Source of the DNA: Folioceros fuciformis
Taxonomy: Eukaryota > Anthocerotophyta > Anthocerotopsida > Anthocerotales
Direction of reading: 5' to 3'
Assembly: GCA_049999805.1 (NCBI GenBank)
Contig: JBNGIO010006099.1
Coordinates: 87,845 to 135,282 of the forward strand
Length of the DNA stretch: 47,438 nucleotides
The notes under the pieces are model-generated. The model made no database searches, was not told the DNA's origin, and saw only the letters and a program-made list of their open reading frames with translations. The position numbers and the translations under genes were made by a program. The first letter of the stretch is position 1. Every line of letters starts with the position of its first letter. Below, in pieces: positions 25,339-38,635 of the stretch.

Positions 25339-28300
25339 TTATGGTGTTAAAAAAGGGGACTGACACAACGGGCAAGTCGACTTGTGTGAAGTGTCGAACC
25401 ACTTGTATAGGCAAGCAGAATGGAACTTGTGCTTGCAGGTTTTGCAAGGAAGCCTTGGAAGGCAGTGATTCGAAGTGTGAATGATACTGTAGCAGATAGG
25501 GCATTCTTCCACACCCTCAAATTCTCGATCGACGTTGCGTTTCCAGATCTGGACAGCTTCTGAGACAGCACCATTCTGCAGATGTACGAGACAGTTGGGG
25601 GAAATTTGCTTCCTCCAAGCACCATGCACGACATGGCAAGTGAGGAAGCTTACCTGATTTCTTAAAAATGTTGCTATCGAAAGAAGCCATTTTCGTGCTC
25701 TGGTTTCACTGATACCCATCCTCCGAGTCCACTCAACCTCAGGTGCTCGAAGAGGATACGAGGCTGGGAGACGAATCAGTATGTCCATGCCTGCCTCCTC
25801 TTTCTTGTAGAATGCAGTGACTTCTCGTGTGGAGCGGTTTGCTTTGATCGATAAGGTCTCTTCTGCAACCGCTGAAGCTTGCACCTGAAGCGACGGGAGG
25901 GTGAAATTTCGTACTCCAAGAGATTACATTAGCTGCTTAGCAGTCGAAAAGTGGATTCAAACTCAGATATACCTGGGAAAACTCCTCAGCTAGAAGCTCT
26001 GGACTGCAGTGAGTTGTTGTGAAGACTTCAATTGCTGTAACAAGTCCCCGATTGTGCACACCAGTGAACCAAATTCGAACGCAGGCTCGCAACACCCGCA
26101 GCAGTAATCCATAGATTGCACCTGCAAGTGAAGCCATTTCCTCCTTCCCGACCGGCCACAAGCCTTCCACGGCAAATGCGACGGACCCCGTACTTGTCGC
26201 TCGCCTTGCCGCAGTGGCAGGACCACTCAACTTGGGTCCAGCTGAAGAAGCCTTCCTCGACACCGATGAGGTACGCTCCAAGGGGATATGCTGAAAAAGG
26301 CAATCAAGAAGCCTGCTAGCGATGTCCAAATCCTGAGCATACTGCACTAATCTTTCCCTTGCTCGTGATAAGGGGGGGAGATTTTGTAGTCGCGTCAAAA
26401 AGAGAGACCAACTCAAGAAGTAACGAACCTGCCTCAAGGACGGGAAAGTCAGACGATACAAGCACCTGCAAACACGTGGCCTTCAGAGATGACAAGGCGA
26501 AACACAATTTCTTGCACGAACTTACCCGCAATGATGACGTGAGTGGAGAGCTCTGAATTACAGCCCAAGGAGTCTCCAACAGGGACGAGAGCTCTTGCCG
26601 AATCGGTGGAACATCTTGAGGAGGAGAACCATCGTCTCCACTCCCAGCACCACCCTCTTCCCCCTCATCCGTTAGCCCTCCATGATCTGCACTGACCACT
26701 CCTTTGGACACAGACAACTGTTCCAGAGGTTCCGAGGATAGGAATTGATATGCAGTCCATTGCAAGGAGTCAATTGGCTCAGGGGAGAACAGCAGTGCGT
26801 ACAGGGCACTGATGGAAGTGATACCAGTCCCCCACAGATCCGCTGCACGAACAGCTGCCTCCCTTGTTCTGCCTGACGAGCTGACAGCAACATCGGAAAT
26901 GCTGTCCCACAGACTTGTATCGCCTTTCCGCCATGATACAACAACCGATCTAGCTCGATTTCCATCACTGGAGGCAGCTGCTGCAGCCTCAGCCATGCCT
27001 GTTGCAAGAAGAAGTCGTAATATATCTGCCATCGCTCTGGTGTCTGCCATTTCCCAATTAGCTTGCTTCAGCTGCTCCCAAGAGTCTGTTCCAATGGCGC
27101 CCTCAAAGTCGGTAAGCGCCTTCACTAGAGAAACGACTGAAATAGCGATGGTAAAGAGCTTGCTAGCACTATTCCCTTCAACAGCAAGGGGAAGAACCAT
27201 CCCAAGAGCATCTTTGCTTTCTGGGATGGCCTCGACTACTGACTCTGCAAATTCCTCAAACATCAGAACTGCAGCTTCAAGCCACTTGCGCAATCGACTC
27301 AGAACAAACTCCCAGTCATCTTGACTGAAACTTTTCCAGCAATAGGCGACTGTGACCGCAACTAACTTGGCTAGACCCAGCTCCACATCCTGCTTCCACA
27401 AAGGGTCTGGCTTCAAATCCTCCTGAATTGGTGCAGCGCGAAGTATTGCAGCGTGGGCAGCGACTGCTGCCCTGGCTTCTCGAGAGGACTGCTTCCGCAA
27501 CAAAGCCAGAAGGAGTTCCCTCTCCTGAACACTAACTACCGAAGCTGAAGCAGCCACCATGGTTGCCACTCCCCCAGATGGATTCAGTGGAAAGCATGAA
27601 ACTACCAGGCGAATCCAGAACAACGTATCTGATGCAAAACATACATCGCATGTCAATTTGAGAAGCTCAACAAACACAACAGCTATTAAATTAAAAAACT
27701 TTGTCACGCAAAAGAAAGACCAAACCTTCACCTTGCACTCCCCTCTCAGACGCAACCAGAGGGGGCCTCCTTAATGCAGTAGCTAGCCATTCAGAAACTG
27801 ACAACTCCACCTCTCTCGACCAGCCTTCGTCAGATTCCAAAATATTCTCTTTCAATCGGGGCTCCTCAGAAATTCGCTTTCTTAAGACTGGCATCAAAAC
27901 CGAAAGCACTAGTGGCAAGACCTTCAAATTTTCACCCACAGATAGATTGCCTGGGCGATCTTGAAGAACATGCTCAGAGAATATCGCATATGCATCAACC
28001 TTAGCATCGTGGCCCCCCCTTTCCAGCAGGGATCTTAAGAGGAGCAACAGTGCACGCAAAGGTGCACAACCAAAGTTATGGATCTCATCCTCTCCAGTAT
28101 CCCAGAGGAGCCCAAAAGACTCACTGCTTTCAATTTTAGCAATTGCTGAAACACCTTGAAATAGTGAGCAAACAGTCATATCACAGAGCTCTCGCTCCAC
28201 CGTTCCTACAGCAGCTTGTCCACACTGTTTCAAGAAAGGTACTACGGACTGCATAGCCCCACCATTTGGCCATTGCCAGGTGCATAAAAGCTCTAACGCA

Positions 28301-31300
28301 AGCCACACTCTGCAAGGTTTCTTCGCCAAGTAGACTTGCTTGCCCAAAGTAATCTCTGGACCTGGGCAAGCCACATTCTCAGGCCTGACTTCTTGTTGGA
28401 GCTTGGCGGACTGCACAGAATGGCTAAAATATACCAGGGCAGGGGGCAAAGAATCCACAAATGATGCGAACTGTCTATGTGCATTTTCCTGCAGAGGAGG
28501 TTCAGGCATATTAGCAGACATTCTGGGAGTGGGACTTTATCATGCTTTCTAGACAACACAAGGAGGCCGACGTACTCAGCGACACAATTTTTCAAGTAAC
28601 AAAAGGAAATGATAAAAGCGACTATTGGTAATCATGAAACAATGTAAGGAAACAGTGCCAGCTTACCTGATCCGCGTCCTGTTTTCCTGCAGACCGTAAC
28701 ACTGACATGCTTCCTGGTTTCTGGCAGCTACCATCTGTCCACCAAGGCCATGAATCATTGGAAGCCAAAAGTAGCTCCATAGTTTCATCAAGGTCTTCCG
28801 CGTTCTGAGAGAAATTTTCACTCAGCTCCAAAGCCCAGCTTGCAGACCTGCGAATCAGTTGATGGCCTTCTTCATCGTCTTTTACAAAGATTGCAAATCT
28901 TATGCACCTAGTTAAAATCCACCTTAGATGACTTTTACTCAAAGCAGTTAGTTTCTCGTGGAAGGGTTGCGAAACTTTGTCAGTAATCACCTTCAGGGAC
29001 TCCAAGAACCCAATTCTGGTTTCCATCCCAACTTCAGACACAGAATCAGCAGCCTCATTGGCTGAGGTTATCTTAACACAGTTGCGTTCAGAACTATCTA
29101 CGAAATTGTCCTCATCTGCGGCATCCACGTCACTTTCATACTCCTCAAACTCAATTCCTGCATTCTGCACGTGATTCGTATGTGCCCATTTGAGACAGTA
29201 GATTGTAGCAGCAATGTTGGCAGAGATTTTGATATCTGTTGTTGAAAGAGCACCAATACACTCTCCAATGATGTCCAATGCGTCCTTAGCCTGCACCCAC
29301 ATATCATCTCCTGTACAGGTTTCGTCCATCTCATCATGTTCGCAACTTTCTACTGGAGTGGACGAGATAAGGGAGGATGCTTGTATCGCCCATTTGTAGT
29401 TTGCGTGTCTGAGTACGGTAAGCAGTTTGTTGAGGAGTCTGGTCAAAATTGATGTAGCTACAGGGGTAGACACCATGAGGGTAGGAGTCTCTCTGCTTTC
29501 CAGTACATACCTGCACGAGAACAAGCCACATATTTGTCATGGAGAGTAACTTCCCCAAGATTGCTATATGTCAACTTCAGCTGACTGCAAACGTATGACA
29601 CGGTAGCAGTATTGAGCTTTGCAGTCCTAACCTTATAAGCTGGAGATGAGACGGGTTCACAATGTCAGCACTCCTGGCAACAGAAACAATCACTTTATCC
29701 AAAACTTTGGATCTGGACTTGTCAAGAAGAAGATTTGCTGCCTCAACTTCCCCTGAGACTGCAAGCTTGTTCACTTTCTGCCTAATACTTTGCACCAACA
29801 CTGTTAAAGTCTCTATCTGCCTGGCTTCCAGAGACACTTCTTCTTCCTGTGATTGTTGTAGACTACTCACATACAGTAGGATATTGCTCCACTCTTCCTC
29901 AAAATTTTTCCACTCAACATAAGCAAGGAGTAACTCTATTTTACTTCCTACATCTGGATTACCATCCAAACACCACCACATCAACTCCTGTAGGAACGAA
30001 GTATCACGGTGTTCAACAACGTCAATGGAGTCATCACCAGACCCCTTACACCAAAGACCGTAAAACGCATCCGGTCCATAAATTGTGGCAACCTTTGCCA
30101 GGACTTTCACAGCTTCAGAGTGGCCCTGCATGAACAGGAACACACGTTGAGCAAAATGCAGAGCAGGAGGAGTGTAAGCAATACTATTGGACCTGATGTG
30201 CAGAATGGACTGTATTCCTTCAAGACTGAGTCTGCTCTACAACTCACCGATGCCATGATTTCAGAGTAAACCTGGGTAATAATGGGGCGCACTACATGTG
30301 TCAATGCCCAAATTTGTGTGCTTGGCTTACATGATGATCTCTTTGCTGCAAGCAGTACGAAAAAATCTGAAAGACGAGATAAACACAAATCCTTGTCCCC
30401 TGTTTGAGATCTGTTCGCAACTGATTGGAATGTAGAGGTACAAGAAGAGTGAAATTCTGGCCAAAGGGCTTTGACCAATCCGCTGTCTTTTTCAACAAAG
30501 TATGCCAACAGATCCACGAAACAAGTTGCGAGCTCGCGATTGAACTGCTCTGGAAGCAACACAATGACATCCGACTTTTCAAGGTGACCTTGCCTGGTAT
30601 TCTCCCTGCTGGACACAGCTAGCTGCTCTCCATGTTCTTGATCATGCCTGGTAATCCCATTATTCACATACTGGGACCATATGAATTTGAAGAGAACTAA
30701 TTCAATCAGATATTGTTGCAGTTCTTTTGCACCTTTTTCATCCTCATCAGTGTATCTGCAAAACATAAACAGGCCACGTTAGTGGCGATGGCATAGTCCA
30801 CGTCAAAACGGTGAGAAGGATCACGTACCAGATAAAAGTACGAAATTGATACAGACCTTGCAATGTTTGTCACAACCCAAATCAGACACTCCTGCAGCAC
30901 TTGCAGCAGTGCCTGCTTGTCAACAGGTGAGAGTGAGCCTGAAAGAACACCTTGCCATAGACTACTGAAAAAATCATGGAAGAAGACTTGAGAAGGATTA
31001 ACAGCCACCGGAGGAACTAAGGACAACAGTACCAAAAGGTACTGACGAGAAATTTGCTGCGAGCCATAGCAGCCATGCTTTAAGAAACCCCACAAGCGTG
31101 GAAGAACGACTTTTCTGATTGTGACAACCTGCCATGCCTCAGGAAATGTACGCGCAAAAAGAAGCACCATTTCCCACATTGGCTGATGACATATTGCACT
31201 TTTTTCAGCAAAAGATCCAAGAATAACTCCCACCACCATATCCTGGTCTGCAGTTGCAAAGAGCCCAGGCACATGTTGGATAAACGCACGGAAGACCTGA

Positions 31301-33005
31301 TACGTAGCTGACCTTATCCCTGGCACTCCTGACTTCACAAACCCTTGAAAAAACTTGTGATTAAGGCACAGCCTTGAGGCCCTATCTGTTATGGACGCTT
31401 TATTTGTCCTGGAACTGTCAGCCGCTGTCCCATTAGCAGCGACAGTGTTGGAAGAAGATTTCACGGGACTGATAAGCACATCAAGAATTGCTGCTGTTGC
31501 TAACAAAGAAGAAGAAATGACCTGCAGCATTAACCACCATTATTCTAAGATCAAGCCGGTTTGCCCGTGGCTCCCAAATGGAGCTCAAATGGTGAAAAAA
31601 TAAAATTGCATACCCGCTCATACTTCTCTGTTGATTCGCCTATTGAACTTGACTTGTCTGAGATTGTTTGTGGTGTAAGCTTCAAGTTCTCATCGAGATA
31701 GGTGAATATTTCATTGATGCTATATATCAAAGCATCCACACGCTTGGTTTGGTTTGGAAATGCAAGCTGTTGTTCACAGGTGAACAAGTCACGTTCTGTT
31801 TGCCACCTGATGGGTGGCTACAAAACCATCAGCAAAGAAAGGGGGAACGAATTGTCACCTGCAGCGAATGCTGTGCAGCTTCCGCTACCTCCTTAGATGG
31901 GTCAAACTGGGAAACCCACCAAGCCCCCATCAAGGCACGCAAATGTGGAGCCAGCCCTCTCCTGAAATTGAACTCCATATTAGTCGTGGGGGTACACCCA
32001 GTTAAGAACCTCATAACCACCGGAGCATGACTTCTATGTGCAATTACATGAAAAAAAAAAAATGAGGAGGAAAGGGAGCCGCACCCAATGGCTGTCGCTA
32101 GATCAGACATTGCCTCATGAGCACTCTCCCGTACTTGGCGGCTGCTGTCCTGGACTAAGCGTTTGTATTCAAAAACCTGTGTCATATGGCCCAACGATTG
32201 GAGATGATAGACAATTTCGGATATGCATAGATTCAACATGTGATGAACCTGCATTTCATGTATAGACGCCATCCAGAATGGTGGGGCAGCCAGGCACACA
32301 TACCCAAGGTGGCATTAATGTTGCCAGACCACTGCCTGGATGCTCTTTGAAAAAATTCCGCAATGCAGATAATGTCTTCAGCTGCAGGAGGCCCACAAGC
32401 GGAAGAAGATAAGCAAACTGGATCACAAAACCTAAGGAAACCAGTCCGGATGCGGGAGAAGGGTAGCCTGCCTTGGTAGTCGGATCTTTTTTGGACAAAC
32501 GCCTTAAAAGCAGTGCAGCTTCCACATCGACGTCCTGCACAGTTTTAACAGCGACGATTCAGACTTGTATCGTGGTATGCACCCCTGAAACCTTTCAGAG
32601 GGGAAACTCCAGTTCCAACAATCAAGTCCTGAACCAGTCCGCAGGACTAATTCACCACTTGCAGCAAAACAAGAATCCGGCCCTTGAGGGACATGGAAGC
32701 GAAATTTGGCCTCACCACCAGCGTATCCCCATCAGAGCCGGGGACCGGCTCCACCCGTGCACTCCCTACATAGCCTCCAAATCCGAGTGATCCGGTACCA
32801 GAAGTCTGTGCAAGTGATGCTGCCAAGCTGCATGCAGCAGGGCCACGTCCCATAAGCATAAGAGCAATACAAGACACCTTGACGCAACAAGAATCAACGA
32901 GCTCAACGAGACCGTACAGGATTTGACACACGAGTCCACACAAAATCACCTGCTGCTCGATGGTCTTGTCTTGCTACGCGAGGAATCCCCTTTAGCTTTC
33001 CCCAT
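25339..33005 (-). CDS. LTN1: E3 ubiquitin-protein ligase listerin (LTN1)
   Basis: RING E3 of ribosome-associated quality control; ubiquitinates stalled nascent chains on 60S subunits. Exons (minus strand): 33005-32950, 32827-32716, 32534-32472, 32381-32304, 32176-32085, 31961-31859, 31766-31614, 31521-30857, 30755-30248, 30125-29632, 29510-28667, 28488-27732, 27628-25973, 25884-25654, 25575-25339. About 2015 residues, near the family length. The N-terminus begins MGKAKGDSSRSKTRPSSS, followed by FGGYVGSAR and LSKKDPTTK, the conserved listerin entry. HEAT-like helices fill the middle, an RWD-like block (MDILIRLPASYPL) follows, and a C-terminal RING-CH reads CPIC...C...C-x2-C...HSAC...CPLC. Intron 3 has a GC donor. 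One base too many in a seven-G run (26372-26378, plus strand) breaks exon 13; without it all phases close. A 60-nt frame-neutral intron within exon 13 (near 26525-26466) is possible. Confidence 0.94.
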
Positions 33006-33351
33006 CCTGACACTTGTGCGCGATACTGAGCAGAAATCTGCACTTCAGACGGGCTATTAGAAGGTACATCTGTGCAGAACTAGTTAAGTTTAATGATGTG
33101 TTGATGTGTGAAGGAGGAGTGTAAATTAGAGCCTCAGGCCTTGAAGTAGGCAGGCGATTTATATATAGCGCTCAGCAGTTTCCAGTATTGAAAATTAGAG
33201 CCCTAGGCCTTGAACTAGGCAGACGATTTATATAGCGGTCAGCAGTTTCTAGTATCGAAAATTGTGGACGCATTGTGTTGCGAGGGCGAGGCTGGGCCAG
33301 GGTGACGCGTCCAAGCTCACGCCTCTGTCACGCCTGAAGCGCAAGCTCAAG
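33006..33351. promoter_or_regulatory. Shared bidirectional promoter region between LTN1 and UBC27
   Basis: The start codons of LTN1 (33005, minus) and UBC27 (33352, plus) lie 346 bp apart, so both promoters and 5' leaders must fit here. The UBC27 side holds two tandem TATA-containing modules (see next entry). No clear TATA faces LTN1. Confidence 0.75.
33123..33258 (+). repeat. Tandemly duplicated TATA-bearing promoter module (about 68 bp x 2)
   Basis: Copy 1 (33123-33191) and copy 2 (33192-33258) share 'attagagcc', 'aggccttgaa', 'taggcag', 'cgatttatata' and 'cagcagttt'. Each contains a TATA-like element: TTTATATATAG at 33158-33168 and TTTATATAG at 33227-33235. The second would place transcription start near 33260, about 90 nt before the UBC27 ATG. 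Confidence 0.85.
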
Positions 33352-34641
<1,290 letters not shown>

Positions 34642-35959
34642 GTCAGAGCTGGCTGAACTCTTCAACGCTCATCCCACGTGCATGCAATCATGAACTTGCA
34701 TGGTGCAGGCACCTTCTGTTGAGCATTCTTGTCTGGAGATGACCTAAACATTCTGGCTATGTCTTTGCTGCGGCTATCCCTTGCAGGTAGTGCATGCTAC
34801 TGTGGATAACTCCGTGCCATGTCATGCCCGTGTATCCCTGAGAGCAGCCTGAGGGGTGCATTCGCCACGAATTGGCAAACAAGATCATTACATCGCAGGA
34901 GGTAGAATCGTTCGCTTGGTTCTGTACCACCATCTACGTACCCACCATCCTATGTACCTTGCTTGTTCCTCTGTGAAGGCCCTGGGTTGAGGTTACATGT
35001 CCTTTTCTGTGATCATGTAGTCGGTGCCGACATTAGCTTTGTTCATCAACCCGAGGTACCGTATTCGCTTATAGTTTTGACTAGGTTTTCGATGACATGG
35101 ACTGTGAGTGTGTCAATCTCTTTGTGGGAATGATAACGCATGAGCCCTCTTTAATCACTTCTTAGTCGTTGTAGTCGTCAGCATAGATACTTACTTAGAT
35201 TATTGTCGGATAGCTTGGCGCAGTTGTACATAGCTCCCTCCCTGGTAAGTCCAGAACGGATAATATGAGCCAGCGTTCGTTGTCATGACGCGCTGTGGTA
35301 AGCCGGTTTCTGACAGAAAAGCGTATTACACGCCAGTTAGTGAGAACGTAAACCCTCCTCTCAGAAATGTGGAAGGAGGACTAAGCTCGGAAACGGTTAG
35401 AACCACCTAGGTCTGTTTGAACGTGCCAATGTATGAATGACAGAAAATAAATGTAGGTCCTCTGGCCGCTTCTGGACGATGTAGCCGTCTCGGGGTTCGA
35501 AATTGCATGAAGCGTCTCGTCGATCGACTATCAAGAACCTCCCCATCGGACGGAGCCAAGGTCGTCAAAAGCCAATGAATCCAGTACTTCGCACGGCCTC
35601 CTCGGTGAGAGGGAAACCCCAAGGATCGGGCTTCGAGGTACATACCATACTCATTATGATTGCAACCAATCAGAAATGGGCATCGATCAGAGCGCAGTTG
35701 CCGAGCTTGGTTGGCTGCACCAACAGAGCTAGAAAGCTCGATCCACGCCAGGATGACCTCCGTGAGCCCCGCTCCGGCTGCAAATCCAAAGTTGCAACGA
35801 GGCTTCCTGTGCATGTGCAGGAGAGGACATGGTACGGTAGTGAAGAGGAAGTGATGTGGACTACGACGAATCTATGTCCCATTCTCGTCCATGCAAGCCC
35901 ATGTCGTGTTGCACAAGTTTCTTCCTTTCTCCGTTCGAGCGGCTGTTCGACCATTGCAC
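34642..35959. other. Convergent intergenic region, no gene seen
   Basis: Probably the 3' UTR of UBC27 and the 3' side of the PPR gene. I searched the minus strand here for a DYW deaminase continuation of the PPR protein (HxE, CxxC, terminal DYW) and found none in any frame. Confidence 0.6.
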
Positions 35960-38635
35960 TTAGGGCTCGGAACGCGGTGTATCCCCGACCACAAAACTAT
36001 GCACCAGTCCGTCCAAGTCTGTCCACCAGCTCCGGCCCCGCTGCTTCCTCGCCCCAATGTCTTTTCTTCTCTCTTGCATCTCCTGTGCCTCTTCCCACAT
36101 CTGGGCGCTGCTATAGATGTTGGACATAGACACATAGGCTGCAGCATCCTTCTCATCTAGTTTTATTGCTTCGGCAAAAGCACGGCGTCCTACCTCGACG
36201 TTGCTCCATTTCTGGCAAGCACCCAGTAGAGTGTGCCAGACGGCATTATGAGGCTGCGCAGGCATAGTTTGCACGACCAACAGTGCCTCGTGAAGGAGGC
36301 CTGCACGACCCAAGAGATCCACCATGCATGAGTAGTGCTCGGTGGTGGCAGTGATTCCATAATGACAGCTCATTGCCTTGAAGTACTCTTGCCCCTTGTT
36401 CACTAGACCCACGTGACTGCATGCGGTTAGTACACTGAGGAATGTGATGCTATCTGGCGCTGTGCCGTCCTCTTTCATTCTGTGGACCAAATCAAATACA
36501 GCTTCACTGTCCCCTTGGCGTGTGTATCCTGCAATCAGTGCATTCCAGGTGACAACGTCTCTTTCAGGCAGTGCATCAAACACCTGCTTGGCATCGCCCA
36601 TGCTTCCAGACTTAGCATACATGTTTATCAAACTGTTCCCTACGGTTACATCAGATTGCAGCCCTTGTTCTTCAATCTGTGAATGAAGCAGCCTTCCGGC
36701 CTGCAAAGCTGCTGCATTTGCACATGCTTGCAGCAAGCACACAAACGTCAAACAATCAGTGGGAATGATGCCTTCTTGTTGCATAGCACTGTAAAGCCGA
36801 AGAGCTTCATGATCCACTCCCTGCTGGGAGTATCCTGCTATAAGAGTCGTCCAAGCCACCACATCTTTCTGATGAAGCCCGTCAAACACCCTCTGAGCAC
36901 TCTGTAGGCTGCCGCACTTTGCATACATGTTCACCATGCTGCAACCTACAACGCCATCAGACTCAAGTGCCCTCTCCCTGATCTGTTCATGAAGCTGCTT
37001 TCCCGTCTCCAAAGCCAGGGCACCCACGCTTGCACATGCCTGCAAGAGGCACACAAATGTAACAGAATCTGGTGGAACAATGCCTTCACACTGCATAGCC
37101 GAATACAGACAAAGAGCTTCCTGACCCATTCCTTGTTGCGAGTATCCTGCTATCATAGCATTCCATGTCACCCCATCTTTTTCAGGAAGCGTGTCAAACA
37201 CGCTCTGAGCATCCACTAAGCTGCCACATCTTGCATACATAGTTACCATGCTGCAACCTAGAACCACATCGACCTGAATTGCTTGTTTTCTAATCTGTGA
37301 ATGAAGTAGCTTCCCTACCTTCAAAGCCGAGGCACCCACACTTGCACATGCCTGCAGGAGGCAAATAAATGTCACAGAGTCTGGTGCGGTGATGCCTTCT
37401 TGTTGCATAGCGCCGTAAACACGAAGGGCTTCCTGACACATGCCCTGCTGAGAATATCCAGCTATTAGAGTGGTCCACGTCACCACATCCTTTTTAACAC
37501 ATCTTTTAAACAAACCGTGAGCATCCTTCAGGCTGCCACACTTCGCGTACATGTTTATCAAGTTGTTGATAACAGTCACATCACCTTCAAGTCCCCGTTC
37601 TCGAATCTCTGCATGGAGTCGCTTACCCTCCTCCAAAGCCAGGATACCCATGCTTGCACATGCCTGCAGGAGGCACACAAATGTCACAGAATCGGGTGCG
37701 GCAATCCCCTCTTGTTGCATAGCACTGTAAAGATGAAGGGCTTTCTCACCCAGGCCTTGCTGGGAGTATCCTGTCAACATGGCATTCCAAGTCACCACAT
37801 CTTTTCTAACAAGACTCAGGAACACCTTATGAGCTTCTGACAAGCTACCTACCTTTGCATACATGTCTACCAGGCAGTTGCCAACAAACAAATCAAGCTC
37901 AACCCCACTAGCCCACAGGTCGGCGTGCACCTCCTGGCCAGTTTTCAGGTCCCCCGCCCTTGCACATGCCTGTAAGGCTGCAACAAAAACATGACCATCT
38001 GGCTTCACGTCTGACCTGCGCATCTGCTGATACAGATGTATTGCTCGCTTAGGTTGTCCGTGTCTAACATGAGCAGAAATTATGGAAGACCACATGAAGG
38101 CATCTGGTTCAGCAACAACTGAAAAAACTTCCATAGCCTCTTGCAACCTGCCGCGGGAAGCATACATGCGCAGGATGTGGTTGCACAGAAATGTGTCCGA
38201 CTCATACCCACTTTGTACGATGAGAGCATGAACCCGACGACCCAGAACCAAATCCTTCTTATCCACACAAGCTTTCACGACAGCATAAAATGGAGATCTG
38301 GAAATACGAGGGTCTGTCTGGACCAGAACTTCCAGAGCCTCAACTGCCTCTACAAGCTGTCCATGCTGACACAGTCTGCTCAATGTGTCAACAGTGACCC
38401 CCAATTCCTGTCCTACATTCCTGCGAGGGTCACCATTACCCTCCACGCTCGAGTTGGACGTAGGTCCTTCAAGGCCCATCTGCATATTGGGAGCAAGCTC
38501 CTCGTCATCCACCCAATCTGACTTGAAGAAGGCGCATTCTCTTCGAGGGGATGGGTTCATTGCAAGGCTAGTGCGTATCGCGGCTTCATTGTTTAGCAAG
38601 GCTTGGCTGCTTAGAATCAGGTGACAAGCACCCAT
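35960..38635 (-). CDS. PLS-class pentatricopeptide repeat protein with E domains, no DYW
   Basis: Organelle RNA-binding protein, probably for C-to-U editing or transcript processing. A single exon of 891 residues from the ATG at 38635. An earlier in-frame TTG at 38677 is not a likely start. The first 45 residues are Ala/Ser/Arg-containing, compatible with a transit peptide. From about residue 90 there are six to seven P-L-S triplets with recurring 'TWNALIAGYSQQG', 'TFVCLLQACAS' and 'INMYAKCGSL' blocks. E1 and E2 follow (CSHVGLVNKGQEYF, YSCMVDLLGRAG), then the PG-box region GRSWWTDLDGLVHSFVVGD. It stops right after GDTPRSEP, where DYW-class proteins would continue, so it is an E/E+ type or a truncated DYW protein that would need a partner deaminase in trans. 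No introns. Confidence 0.92.
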   Translation of the reverse strand: MGACHLILSSQALLNNEAAIRTSLAMNPSPRRECAFFKSDWVDDEELAPNMQMGLEGPTSNSSVEGNGDPRRNVGQELGVTVDTLSRLCQHGQLVEAVEALEVLVQTDPRISRSPFYAVVKACVDKKDLVLGRRVHALIVQSGYESDTFLCNHILRMYASRGRLQEAMEVFSVVAEPDAFMWSSIISAHVRHGQPKRAIHLYQQMRRSDVKPDGHVFVAALQACARAGDLKTGQEVHADLWASGVELDLFVGNCLVDMYAKVGSLSEAHKVFLSLVRKDVVTWNAMLTGYSQQGLGEKALHLYSAMQQEGIAAPDSVTFVCLLQACASMGILALEEGKRLHAEIRERGLEGDVTVINNLINMYAKCGSLKDAHGLFKRCVKKDVVTWTTLIAGYSQQGMCQEALRVYGAMQQEGITAPDSVTFICLLQACASVGASALKVGKLLHSQIRKQAIQVDVVLGCSMVTMYARCGSLVDAQSVFDTLPEKDGVTWNAMIAGYSQQGMGQEALCLYSAMQCEGIVPPDSVTFVCLLQACASVGALALETGKQLHEQIRERALESDGVVGCSMVNMYAKCGSLQSAQRVFDGLHQKDVVAWTTLIAGYSQQGVDHEALRLYSAMQQEGIIPTDCLTFVCLLQACANAAALQAGRLLHSQIEEQGLQSDVTVGNSLINMYAKSGSMGDAKQVFDALPERDVVTWNALIAGYTRQGDSEAVFDLVHRMKEDGTAPDSITFLSVLTACSHVGLVNKGQEYFKAMSCHYGITATTEHYSCMVDLLGRAGLLHEALLVVQTMPAQPHNAVWHTLLGACQKWSNVEVGRRAFAEAIKLDEKDAAAYVSMSNIYSSAQMWEEAQEMQERRKDIGARKQRGRSWWTDLDGLVHSFVVGDTPRSEP

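Noticed and set aside
35407-35959. DYW deaminase continuation of the PPR gene by frameshift
   Set aside because: None of the three minus-strand frames shows the HxE, CxxC or terminal DYW signature.
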